Positions 37,055 to 46,905 of a DNA stretch of 64,000 bases are shown here, in pieces. The stretch lies in the NCBI GenBank assembly GCA_905221615.1, contig CAJNDT010006147.1, positions 1-64,000 on the forward strand. Direction: 5' to 3'. The notes below the pieces were generated by a model that worked only from the letters and a program-made list of their open reading frames with translations, did not search any database and was not told the origin of the DNA. Position numbers and translations under genes: made by a program. This DNA comes from Symbiodinium sp. CCMP2592. Taxonomy: Eukaryota; Sar; Dinophyceae; Suessiales; Symbiodiniaceae. Every line of letters begins with the position of its first letter. The first letter of the stretch is position 1.

Positions 37055-37240
37055 AAGATGAAGATGATTATGATGGTTTTGATGAGCTTGACGACGATGA
37101 TGATGATGATGATCACGATTAGATGACGATGAGCTTGGCGATGATGACAGTGGCGATGAGGAGTAGTAGCAATACCAGTAAGAGTAGTAGTGGTAGTAGT
37201 AGTAGTAGTAGAAGAAGTAGTAGTAGTAGTAGCAGTAGTA
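37055..37240 (+). repeat. GAT and AGT triplet repeats
   Basis: (GAT)n with GAC variants to about 37160, then (AGT)n to 37240. Confidence 0.85.
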
Positions 37241-38100
37241 CTACGAAAGTTGTACTACAAGAATGCACAATCCAGCCAGCAGCCGAAACGATGCATTTCC
37301 AGTACTAAAGTTGTACTACAAGCAAGCACAATCCAGCCAGGAGCCGAAACGAGGCATTTCCAGTACTAAAGTTGTACTACAAGCAAGCACACTCCATTCA
37401 GGAGCCGAAACGAAGCATTCCAGCACCAAAGTTGCACTACAAGCAAGCACACAATCCAGCCAGGAAACGAAACGAGGCATGTCCAGCACAAATTGCACGC
37501 AAGCACAAGCACAATGCAGGCAGGAGCCGAAACGAGGCATTTCCAGTACTAAAGTTGTACTACAAGCAAGGACAATCCACAGGAGCCGAAACGATTCCCA
37601 GTACTGAAGTTGAACAACAAGCAAGTGCACAATCCAGCCAGGAGCCGAAACGATACATTTCCAGCACTAAAGTTGTGCTACAAGCACAAGCACAATGCAG
37701 GCAGGAGCCGAAACGAGGCAATTCCTATACTAAAGTTGTACTACAAGCAAGCACAATCCGGCCAGGAGCCGCAACGAGGCATTTCCAGTACTGAAGTTGC
37801 ACCACAAGCAAGCACAGTCCACAGAAGCGAAACGACGCATTTCCAGTACTAAAGTTGTTCTACAAGCAAGCACAATCCAGCCAGGAGCTGTAATGAGGCA
37901 TTTCCAGCACCAAAGTTGTACTACAAGCAAGCACAATCCAGCCAAGAGTCGAAACGAGGCATTTCCAGCAATAAAGTTGTACTACAAGAAACACAATCCA
38001 GGCAGGAGCCGAAACGAGGCATTTCCAGTACTAAAGTTGTACTACAAGCAAGCACAATCCAGCCAGGAGCCGAAACGACGCATTTCCAGTACTGTGGCAG
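37241..38100 (+). repeat. 61-bp satellite, about 14 copies
   Basis: The unit is ACTAAAGTTGTACTACAAGC, then AAGCACAATCCAGCCAGGAG, then CCGAAACGAGGCATTTCCAG. Spacing is 55-61 bp, with small deletions in some copies. Long open frames on both strands result from the repeat. Confidence 0.92.
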
Positions 38101-38297
38101 GTGGTGGCAGTTGCAGGTGTATTTGCACTGATTTAGTGTGTATTTGGCACGGGCTTAATGTGTCTTTGCACGGACTTAATGGATTTCTTGTATGTTTGCA
38201 CGGATCTAGTATTCGTGTGGAAATGGGCAAGTGGGAATGCGTGGGTTTGCACGGTTTTGGTCATTCCAAAATTTCGATTCTGGTTGGGAAAGAACCC

Positions 38298-38458
38298 AAA
38301 TGACACCGCCGGAGATTGAGCCCGCGACCCTGCCCAATACGCCCTGCTGAACGGCCGCCCCCAGTTTCGTCTAGTCGCCCATAGCTCAGCGGGTAAGCGA
38401 ATGGCTTACAAGCCCTTCTGGAAAAAGGGCGCGGGCTCAAACCCCGGTGGTGTCATTT
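38298..38458 (+). other. tRNA-like foldback (copy 1)
   Basis: The 29-nt arms 38298-38326 and 38430-38458 are inverted with 26 of 29 positions matching. The insert has a perfect A-box pattern (TAGCTCAGCGGG, consensus TRGCNNAGYNGG) and a partial B-box (GGCTCAAACCC). A 5-bp stem CCCTT/AAGGG encloses a 7-nt loop CTGGAAA, like an anticodon arm reading GGA. No 7-bp acceptor stem can be formed, so it is tRNA-derived or SINE-like rather than a working tRNA gene. Confidence 0.55.
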
Positions 38459-38466
38459 AGACCCTT

Positions 38467-38783
38467 TGACGTTAATAAGGGCTTAATAAGGCTTTAATAA
38501 GGCTTTAATAAGGCTTAATAAGACTCTTATAAGCCTTAAATAAAGCTCTAATAAAGCTTTAATATGGCTTTAATAAGGGCTTAATAAGGCCATAATAAGG
38601 GCTTAATAAAGCCTTAATAAGCCTCTTATAAGCCTTAAATAAGGCTTTAATATGGCTTTAATAAGGGCTTAATAAGGTTTTAATAAGGGCTTAATAAGGC
38701 CTTAATAAGCCTCGTATAAGCCTTGTTAAGCTTTATTAAAGCCATATTGAAGCCTTATTACAGCCTTTATTAAGGGCTTTTCA
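38467..38783 (+). repeat. TAATAAGGCTT block (copy 1)
   Basis: Units of 11-15 bp (TTAATAAGGC, TTAATAAGGGC, TAAGCCTTAAATAAGG) are found in both orientations, so many local hairpins are possible. Copies 2 and 3 start near 40627 and 42785. Confidence 0.85.
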
Positions 38784-38789
38784 GGAGCA

Positions 38790-40385
38790 GCCAGGGCCAG
38801 CCAATATCATCCAGCACCAGCAAGAAACAGCCAGTTTCAGCCAGTACCGGTCAGTATCAGCCAGTATCAGCCAATATCAGGATCAGCCATTATCATCCAG
38901 CATCAGCAAGTATCAGCCAATATCATCCAGCATCAGCAAGTATCAGCCAGTTTCAGCCGGGATCAGCCAGGATCAGCCACTATCAGCCAGTTTCAGCCAG
39001 TATCAGTCAGTATCAGCCAATATAGCCAGGATCAGCCAGTACCATCCAGCATCAGCAAGTATCAGCCAATATCAGCGAGCATCCGCCAGGATCAGCCAAG
39101 CTGTTGGCCAGCCAGTTTCAGCTAGTATCAGCCAGTATCAGCCAGGATCAGCCAGTTTCAGCCCGTATCAGCTAGTTTCAGCCAATATCAGCCAGTCTCA
39201 GCCAGGATCAGCCAGTATCATCCAGCATAAGCAAGTATCAGCCAGTTTCAGCCAGCATCAGCCAGTTTCAGCCAGTATCAGCCAATATCATCCAGTATCA
39301 GCCAATACCAGCCAGGATCCGCCAGTTTCAGCCAGCATCAGCAAGTATCAGCGCTTCAGCCAGTCTCAGCCAGTACCGGTCAGCAGTATCAGCCAATATC
39401 AGCCAGCATCAGCCAGGCTGTTGGCCAGTATCAGCTGGCATCAGTCAGTATCAGGATCAGCCATTATCATCCAGCATCAGCAAGTATCAGCCAGTTTCAG
39501 CCAGTATTAGCCAATATCAGCCAGGATCAGCCAATATCATCCAGCATCAGCAAGTATCAGCCAGTTTCAGCCAGTCTTAGCCAGTATCGGCCAGTATCCC
39601 GGTATCAGCCAGTTTCAGCCAGTATCAGCCAATATCGCCAGGATCAGCCAGTACCATCCAGCATCAGCAAGTATCAGCCAATATCAGCGAGCATCGCCAG
39701 GATCAGCCAAGCTGTTGGCCGGTATCAGCTGGCATCAGCCAGTATCATCCAATATCATGCAGTTTCAGCACAGCCAATATCAGCCAGTTTCAGCCAGTCT
39801 CAGCCAGTATCAGCCAGTTTCAGCCAGTATCAGCCAGGATCAGCCAGTTTCAGCCAGTATATCAGCCAATATCATCCAGTATCAGCCAATATCGGCCAAT
39901 ATCAGCCAGGATCAGCCAGTTTCAGCCAGCATCAAGCAAGCATCAGCCGGTTTCAGCCAGTATCAGACAGTATCAGCCAGTATCAGCCAAGACAAGCCAG
40001 CATCACAAGCTGTTTGGCCAGTATCAGTTGGCATCAGTAATATCAGGATCAGCCAAGATGATCCAACATCAGCAAGTATCAGCCAGTTTCAGCAAGTATC
40101 AGCCGATATCAGCCAGGATCAGCCAGTTTCAACCCGAATCAGCCAATATCAGCCAGGATCAGCCAATATCATCCAGGATCAGCCAGTATCATCGTATCAG
40201 CCAGTTTCAGCCAGTATCAGCCAGGATCAGCCAGTTTCAGCCAGTATCAGCCAATATCATCCAGGCTCAGCCAAGCTGTTGGCCAGTATCAGCTGGCATC
40301 AGTCAGTATCAGGATCAGCCAGTTTCATCCAGCAATATCATCCAACATCAGCAAGTTTCGGCCAGTTTCAGGCAGTGTCAGCTGG
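38790..40385 (+). repeat. 10-bp CAGCCAGTAT satellite (copy 1)
   Basis: About 150 units of CAGCCAGTAT, with CAGCCAATAT, CAGCCAGTTT and CAGCCAGGAT variants, keep a 10-bp step. Copy 2 is 40955-42535. The apparent 254-codon frame at 39715-40479 is a by-product. Because 10 is not a multiple of 3, every frame gives the same QPVSASISQ-type ten-residue repeat. Confidence 0.92.
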
Positions 40386-40470
40386 CTTTGCACGGTTTTG
40401 GGTGTTGCTTGTGCTCTTGGCGGTTATTGGTCATCTCAAAATTTCGATTCCGGTTGGGAAAGAGCCCACC

Positions 40471-40618
40471 GGAGATTGAGCCCGCGACCCTGCCCAATAC
40501 GCCGTCCTGAACGGCCGCCCCCAGTTTCGTCTAGTCGCCCATAGCTCAGCGGGTAAGCGGATGGCTTACAAGCCCTTCTGGAAAAAGGGCGCGGGCTCAA
40601 ACCCCGGTGGTGTTTTTT
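40471..40618 (+). other. tRNA-like foldback (copy 2)
   Basis: As copy 1, but about 10 bp of the outer left arm (AAATGACACC) are deleted, shortening the inverted arms. A-box and B-box are intact. The right arm ends TGTTTTTT instead of TGTCATTT. Confidence 0.5.
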
Positions 40619-42615
40619 AGAATCTTTGACGTTAATAAGGGCTTAATAAGGCTTTAATAAGGCTTTAATAAGGGCTTAATAAAGCCTTAATAAGCCTCTT
40701 ATAAGCCTTAAATAAAGCTCTAATAAAGCTTTAATATGGCTTTAATAAGGGCTTAATAAGGCCATAATAAGGGCTTAATAAAGCCTCAATAAGCCTCTTA
40801 TAAGCCTTAAATAAGGCTTTAATATGGCTTTAATAAGGGCTTAATAAGGTTTTAATAAGGGCTTAATAAGGCCTTAATAAGCCTCGTATAAGCCTTGTTA
40901 AGCTTTATTAAAGCCATATATTGAAGCCTTATTACAGCCTTTATTAAGGGCTTTTCAGGAGCAGCCAGGGCCAGCCAATATCATCCAGCACCAGCAAGAA
41001 ACAGCCAGTTTCAGCCAGTACCGGTCAGTATCAGCCAGGATCAGCCAATATCAGGATCAGCCATTATCATCCAGCATCAGCCAATATCATCCAGCATCAG
41101 CAAGTATCAGCCAGTTTCAGCCGGGATCAGCCAGGATCAGCCAGTATCAGCCAGTTTCAGCCAGTATCAGTCAGTATCAGCCAATATCGCCAGGATCAGC
41201 CAGTACCATCCAGCATCAGCAAGTATCAGCCAATATCAGCGAGCATCCGCCAGGATCAGCCAAGCTGTTGGCCAGCCAGTTTCAGCTAGTATCAGCCAGT
41301 ATCAGCCAGGATCAGCCAGTTTCAGCCCGTATCAGCTAGTTTCAGCCAATATCAGCCAGTCTCAGCCAGGATCAGCCAGTATCATCCAGCATAAGCAAGT
41401 ATCAGCCAGTTTCAGCCAGCATCAGCCAGTTTCAGCCAGTATCAGCCAATATCATCCAGTATCAGCCAATACCAGCCAGGATCCGCCAGTTTCAGCCAGC
41501 ATCAGCAAGTATCAGTACCGGTCAGTATCAGCCAGTATCAGCCAATATCAGCCAGCATCAGCCAGGCTGTTGGCCAGTATCAGCTGGCATCAGTCAGTAT
41601 CAGGATCAGCCATTATCATCCAGCATCAGCAAGTATCAGCCAGTTTCAGCCGTATTAGCCAATATAAGCCAGGATCAGCCAATATCATCCAGCATCAGCA
41701 AGTATCAGCCAGTTTCAGCCAGTCTTAGCCAGTATCGGCCAGTATCCCGGTATCAGCCAGTTTCAGCCAGTATCAGCCAATATCGCCAGGATCAGCCAGT
41801 ACCATCCAGCATCAGCAAGTATCAGCCAATATCAGCGAGCATCGCCAGGATCAGCCAAGCTGTTGGCCGATATCAGCTGGCATCAGCCAGTATCATCCAA
41901 TATCATGCAGTTTCAGCACAGCCAACATCAGCCAGTTTCAGCCAGTCTCAGCCAGTATCAGCCAGTTTCAGCCAGTATCAGCCAGGATCAGCCAGTTTCA
42001 GGCAGTATATCAGCCAATATCATCCAGTATCAGCCAATATCGGCCAATATCAGCCAGGATCAGCCAGTTTCAGCCAGCATCAAGCAAGCATCAGCCGGTT
42101 TCAGCCAGTATCAGACAGTATCAGCCAGTATCAGCCAAGACAAGCCAGCATCACAAGCTGTTTAGCCAGTATCAGTTGGCATCAGTAATATCAGGATCAG
42201 CCAAGATGATCCAACATCAGCAAGTATCAGCCAGTTTCAGCAAGTATCAGCCGATATCAGCCAGGATCAGCCAGTTTCAACCCGAATCAGCCAATATCAG
42301 CCAGGATCGGCCAATATCATCCAGGATCAGCCAGTATCATCGTATCAGCCAGTTTCAGCCAGTATCAGCCAGGATCAGCCAGTTTCAGCCAGTATCAGCC
42401 AATATCATCCAGGCACAGCCAAGCTGTTGGCCAGTATCAGCTGGCATCAGTCAGTATCAGGATCAGCCAGTTTCATCCAGCAATATCATCCAACATCAGC
42501 AAGTTTCGGCCAGTTTCAGGCAGTGTCAGCTGGCTTTGCACGGTTTTGGGTTTTGCTTGTGCTTTTGGCGGTTATTGGTCATTTCAACATTTCGATTCCG
42601 GTTGGGAAAGAGCCC

Positions 42616-42776
42616 AAATGACACCGCCGGAGATTGAGCCCGCGACCCTGCCCAATACGCCCTCCTGAACGGCTGCCTCCAGTTTCGTCTAGTCGCCCAT
42701 AGCTCAGCGGGTAAGCGGATGGCTTACAAGCCCTTCTGGAAAAAGGGCGCGGGCTCAAACCCCGGTGGTGTCATTT
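42616..42776 (+). other. tRNA-like foldback (copy 3)
   Basis: Full-length like copy 1, with both arms, A-box and B-box. It is followed by a shorter TAATAAGG block. Confidence 0.5.
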
Positions 42777-43239
42777 AGAATTTTTGACGTTAATAAGGGC
42801 TTAATAAGGCTTTAAAAAGGCTTTAATAAGGGCTTAATAAAGCCTTAATAAGCCTCTTATAAGCCTTAAATAAAGCTCTAATAAAGCTTTAATATGGCTT
42901 TAATAAGGGCTTAATAAGGCCATAATAAGGGCTTAATAAAGCCTTAATAAGCCTCTTACAAGCCTTAAATAAGACATGGCTTTCATAAGGGCTTAATAAG
43001 GTTTTAATAAGGGCTTAACAGCCTTGTTTAAAGCTTTTAAGAGGCTGATTAAGGACTTATTAAGCCCTTATTAAGGCTGATTAAGCCCTTATTGAAGCTT
43101 TTCACAGCCTTATTCAGGCCTTAGCCATATTGAAGAAGCCGTATTACAGCCTTATTGAAGCCTTATTAATCCCTTATTACGGCCTTATCAAGCCCTTATC
43201 AAGGCCTTATGAAAGCTTCATTCTAGCCTTATCAATACT

Positions 43240-43376
43240 ATTGTAATACGACTGTACCACTACCTTACTGCAACTGTATTATTGTACTACTATTATGCTA
43301 CTAGTGTACTACTGTACCACTACTGTACTACCCTACTACACTACCACTACCACTACCACTACCACTACCACTACCA

Positions 43377-43414
<38 letters not shown>

Positions 43415-43800
43415 GCTACTACTACTACTACGACAACTACTACTGTACTACTACTGTACTACTGCACTACTACTGTACCACTACTGTACTACTACTGTAC
43501 TACTACTGTACTACTACTGTACTACAACTGTACAACTACTGTACTACTACTGTACTACTACTGTACTGCTACTGTCTACTACTGTACTACTACTGTACTA
43601 CTACTCTACTACTACTGTACTACTACTGTACTACTACTGTACTGCTACTGTACTACTACTGAACGACAACTGTGCTACTACTGTACTACTACTGTACTAC
43701 TACTGTACTACAACTGTATTACAACTGTACTACTACTGTACTACTACTGTACTACTACTGTACTAATACTGTACTACTACTGTACTAGTAACTAGTAGTA
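43240..43800 (+). repeat. CTA/CCA triplets and 11-bp TACTACTACTG array (first array)
   Basis: (CCACTA)n and (CTA)n lead into TACTACTACTG repeats with 11-bp steps. All frames read the same YYYCTTTVLLL-type peptide, which is not a gene. Confidence 0.92.
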
Positions 43801-44640
43801 TACTAATTAATAAATCAATATGTATTAGCTTTCCCTCGAACAGGTTTCCCCCAATTCCCCAAACAAGGTCTTGTATTGCTTTAAACGTTCAACCCCCAAA
43901 TAGCGCGGAGTTTGGCTACACACCCCCAATTAGACAGGCTCACCCGATCTCGCCCGGAAAAACCTGACCTTGAATAAACCCCCATGCCCGCCCCCCCCAT
44001 TAGAAGGGTCCACTGGTACTGTACTACTACTGCACTACTACTGCACTACTACTGTACTACTACTGTACTACTACTGTACTACTACTGTACTACTACTGTA
44101 CTACTACTGTACTACTACTGTACTACTACTGTACTACTACTGTACTACTACTGTACTACTACTGTACTACTACTGTACTACAACTGTACTACAACTGTAC
44201 TACTACTGTACTACTACTGTACTAATACTGTGCTACTACTGTACTAGTAACTAGTAGTATACTAATTAATAAATCAATATGTATTAGCTTTCCCTCGAAC
44301 AGGTTTCCCCCAATTCCCCAAACAAGGTCTTGTATTGCTTTAAACGTTCAACCCCCCAATAGCGCGGAGTTTGGCTACACACCCCCAATTAGACAGGCTC
44401 ACCCGATCTCGCCCGGAAAAACCTGACCTTGAATAAACCCCCATGCCCACCCCCCCCATTAGAAGGGTCCACTGGTACTGTACTACTACTGCTGCACTAC
44501 TACTGTACTACTACTGTACTACTACTGTACTACTACTGTACTACTACTGTACTACTACTGTACTACTACTGTACTACTACTGTACTACTACTGTACTACT
44601 ACTGTACTACTACTGTACTACTACACTACTATACTGGTCC
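43801..44640 (+). repeat. 459-bp higher-order repeat containing 11-bp arrays
   Basis: The spacer (TTAGCTTTCCCTCGAACAGG, TTAAACGTTCAACCCCC, AATTAGACAGGCTCACCCGA, GAAGGGTCCACTGG) starts near 43826 and 44285 and is followed each time by a TACTACTACTG array (44010-44255 and 44470-44635). Confidence 0.88.
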
Positions 44641-44740
44641 CCAAACAAGGTTCTCCGGGACCTTGAACAAGGTTTCCCCCAAACCCCCCCAACAAGGTTC
44701 TTCCACTTAATCGTTTCGGGGGTTTTGGGGGCGGGGTGTC

Positions 44741-44781
44741 CGACCTTGTGACCTTGATAGCGGGGGGGGGGGGCCCCCCCC
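44741..44781. repeat. G-run followed by C-run at the right edge of the block
   Basis: About 13 G then 7 C form a self-complementary homopolymer junction next to the right 24-bp inverted end. Confidence 0.8.
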
Positions 44782-44939
44782 TTTCTTAATCAGGTTCCCA
44801 CATTAGCTCCTCCAATATCAAAGGTTAGTAGTATATAAGGCCAAAAAGTTTAAAGTTCCCCCGTTCACTATCTAAGAAGGCCATGGCACCACTCAGGCCC
44901 CACTGGCAGTCGCAGTTCTGTCCTGCGCCAGGTTGCCGA

Positions 44940-45085
44940 AGCGGAGCTACAGCGGTCTTAGGGGGTTTTAGGGGTTTAAGGGTTTAGGGTTTTAGGGGTG
45001 TTAGGGGGTTTTAGGGGGTTTCAGGGGGTTTTAGGGTTTAGAGGTTTTAGGGTTTTAGGGGTTTTAGGGGTTTAGAGTCTTAGGG
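44940..45085 (+). repeat. Degenerate TTTTAGGG tract
   Basis: G-rich telomere-type heptamers and octamers (TTTTAGGGG, TTTAGGG). They are interstitial. Confidence 0.7.
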
Positions 45086-45487
45086 TCTACAAAGACCTTC
45101 CAATGTCCCTTAATTGGGGAATATACCTGAATGCATACTAGAGCTCCGAATAGACATAAACTGTAGGGTCTACCTACACCTTCCAATACCCACTAAATAG
45201 GGAGTATACCTGAACACATACTAGAGTTTGCAAGACCTATACCCTCCATTGCAGCTCCGACCTTGGGCTACCCTGCCTCGACCCTGCACTGATGAACCTA
45301 CCGTTTCGAGGACCTGTTACCAGGAAACCATATAAGGAGCCCCCCCCTCCCAAACAAAAAAATCTAGGTTTCGGGGGTTCAAGTAAACCCTAGGTTATAC
45401 AGGGACTCACATAATTTTGATTACCCCACCTGCCCTCAACGGTAACCCTAAGCCATCATACCGCTACAGCCTTTTCATTGCATGCAG

Positions 45488-45581
45488 CCCGAGTCCTGCA
45501 AGGCCACCAAGCGCCATGGCTGGTACAAGGCTTTAGGAGCAGTCGGCGAAGGATGTCTTGAAAAAGGCTTGAGCCATGCAG
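45488..45581 (+). CDS. Short internal exon candidate
   Basis: The plus frame reads PESCKATKRHGWYKALGAVG, then EGCLEKGLSHA. The acceptor CATGCAG|CCCGAG and donor CATGCAG|GTATAC both carry CATGCAG, a direct repeat across the exon. The function is unknown. Confidence 0.33.
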
Positions 45582-45869
45582 GTATACAGCATATGGTATC
45601 TATGGTAAACAGTATGTAGTAGAGTACAGTGCAGTAAAGTAGAGTATGGTGTAATAGTATACCGGAGAGAAATTCGTTCCGCATCACTCGCACCCCACTA
45701 CAAGACGACAAACATGTTCATGGACTGAGCTGTCGGGCTTTCTGAATCATAGCCTTTTGTGTGTAGGGTGTGGGTCCGGGCAACCCGCCAAAGGCATAGC
45801 ATGAGGGGGCCGCAGTGACTAGAATAAGGGTTTGGGTATCGTATTCTCGGGCCGTGATGGGGAAGCCTA

Positions 45870-45955
45870 ACCCTAAGGCTCAAAATCGACCAAAAGCCTT
45901 ATATAATATGGTCTTTAGGCCCAAAAGCCGTAAATATGAGTCCTTAGAGCCTTTG
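45870..45955. mobile_element. Palindromic element, GGGCCCAAAG family
   Basis: CCCTAAGGCTCAAAATCG opens and CCTTAGAGCC closes. It shares ATATGGTCTTTAGGCCCAAA with the family. Another copy is at 46383-46470. Confidence 0.6.
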
Positions 45956-46493
45956 GGTAAAGAATGGCACCACTGGTTGTTCAAGCCCCAGCGCAACGTC
46001 TTCATGCCTGTGCCCCTTGAGCATTTACAAGTAAAGTGCCCGTTTTGTACGGAATCCTACGGGTCCGTGTACCCGAATAGTATGGCCTTGAATGAGTCCC
46101 TATACAGACACTAAAGGACTCAATGATATAGTATACATGGCCCCTTAAACTTAAAACCTAAACCCCTATAGCCCTTATAGCACCCTTAAAGCAACCCTAC
46201 TTTCAATGGGCACATGGACCCTTAAATTTAGACCCCAAGCCCTTGTGGTCCCTACAGAATCCTTACAAGCAACCCTAATTCAAAATTCCATTGGGTACCA
46301 GGATTAAACCCTAAACACGTATGGTCCTTATGGAACCCTTAAAGCAACTTTAGTTCAATTGGGCACTGGACCCTTAGTCTTTCCCGAAGGTTCAAAATAG
46401 CCCGAAAGCCTTTTATAGTATGGTCTTTGGGCCCAAAAGCCTTAATATATGATTCCTTTGAGCCTTAGTCTTAAGACCTACCCTTTTAAGGAA

Positions 46494-46530
<37 letters not shown>

Positions 46531-46594
46531 TATATAACTCATAACAAGGAATCCTAAAAAAGTAGGTCTTTTCGGCTACAGGTTAGTCTTAGGG

Positions 46595-46690
46595 TTTGAA
46601 AAAGAAAGCGGCGGCCTCCGGCGAGCAGCACCCGGTGCAAGTGCTGAGCAACACAATGTGTGGTCCTCCGGCTTGGCTGGGAATGCTTTG
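46595..46690 (+). CDS. Short exon-like segment
   Basis: The plus frame reads KKAAASGEQHPVQVLSNTMC then GPPAWLGML, with GC-rich coding-like codons, directly after an AAAGAAAG run. It has no ATG and its function is unknown. Confidence 0.28.
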
Positions 46691-46905
46691 GGGCTTTAGG
46701 ATTTATGGTTTAGGGTTGAAGGGTTTAAGTTGAGGGTTTGGGGGCTTGAGGGTTTAAGGGCTACGTAAGGGTTTAGGGTTTAGGTTTTTATGGTTTTGGG
46801 GTTTAAGGTTTAGGGGTTAGGGTACAGGGTTTAGGGGTTTAGGGCTTGGGGTTTAGGATGACTTGGGGTTTAGGGTTTCAGGGTTTGCTCAGCGTTTAGG
46901 GGAAT
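46690..46905 (+). repeat. Degenerate TTTAGGG tract
   Basis: Many TTTAGGGTTT and GGGGTTTA units lie in the G-rich orientation. Confidence 0.7.

Larger units (their letters stand above)
38247..43030 (+). repeat. 2.16-kb higher-order repeat, two full copies plus a partial
   Basis: The marker TCGCCCATAGCTCAGCGGGT lies at 38375, 40535 and 42693, spacing 2160 and 2158 bp. Each unit holds, in order, a TTTGCACGGTTTTGG linker, a tRNA-like foldback, a TAATAAGGCTT block of about 320 bp, and a 10-bp CAGCCAGTAT block of about 1.6 kb. Copy 3 breaks off in the TAATAAGG block and decays into GCCTTATT-rich sequence to about 43230. Confidence 0.93.
36096..44805. mobile_element. 8.7-kb satellite block bracketed by 24-bp inverted ends
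   Basis: The left end 36096-36119 begins TAATGTAGGAACCTGATT. The reverse complement of 44782-44805 begins TAATGTGGGAACCTGATT. The two 24-bp ends differ at two positions, and both match the arms of the 109-bp element at 28300-28408. Everything between them is tandem repeat. ATTAGACAGG-type motifs recur just inside the left edge (36222, 36303) and near the right edge (43940, 44399). This suggests one composite element, or a palindromic element opened by satellite expansion. No protein gene was found inside. Confidence 0.5.

Noticed and set aside
37263..38303. Open frames over the 61-bp repeat
   Set aside because: Several overlapping frames on both strands, all repeating the unit; no non-repeat coding part.
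38377..38458. Functional tRNA gene (three copies)
   Set aside because: A-box and B-box are present, but no 7-bp acceptor stem forms and an extra stretch sits between the D-arm and the anticodon-like stem, so it was called tRNA-like only.
39715..40479. 254-codon open frame of QPVSASISQ repeats
   Set aside because: It is a direct consequence of the stop-free 10-bp satellite; all frames are open with the same peptide, and there is no unique sequence.
43282..43795. Open frames of YYYCTTTVLL repeats
   Set aside because: They arise from the 11-bp CTA array and have no start context or unique region.
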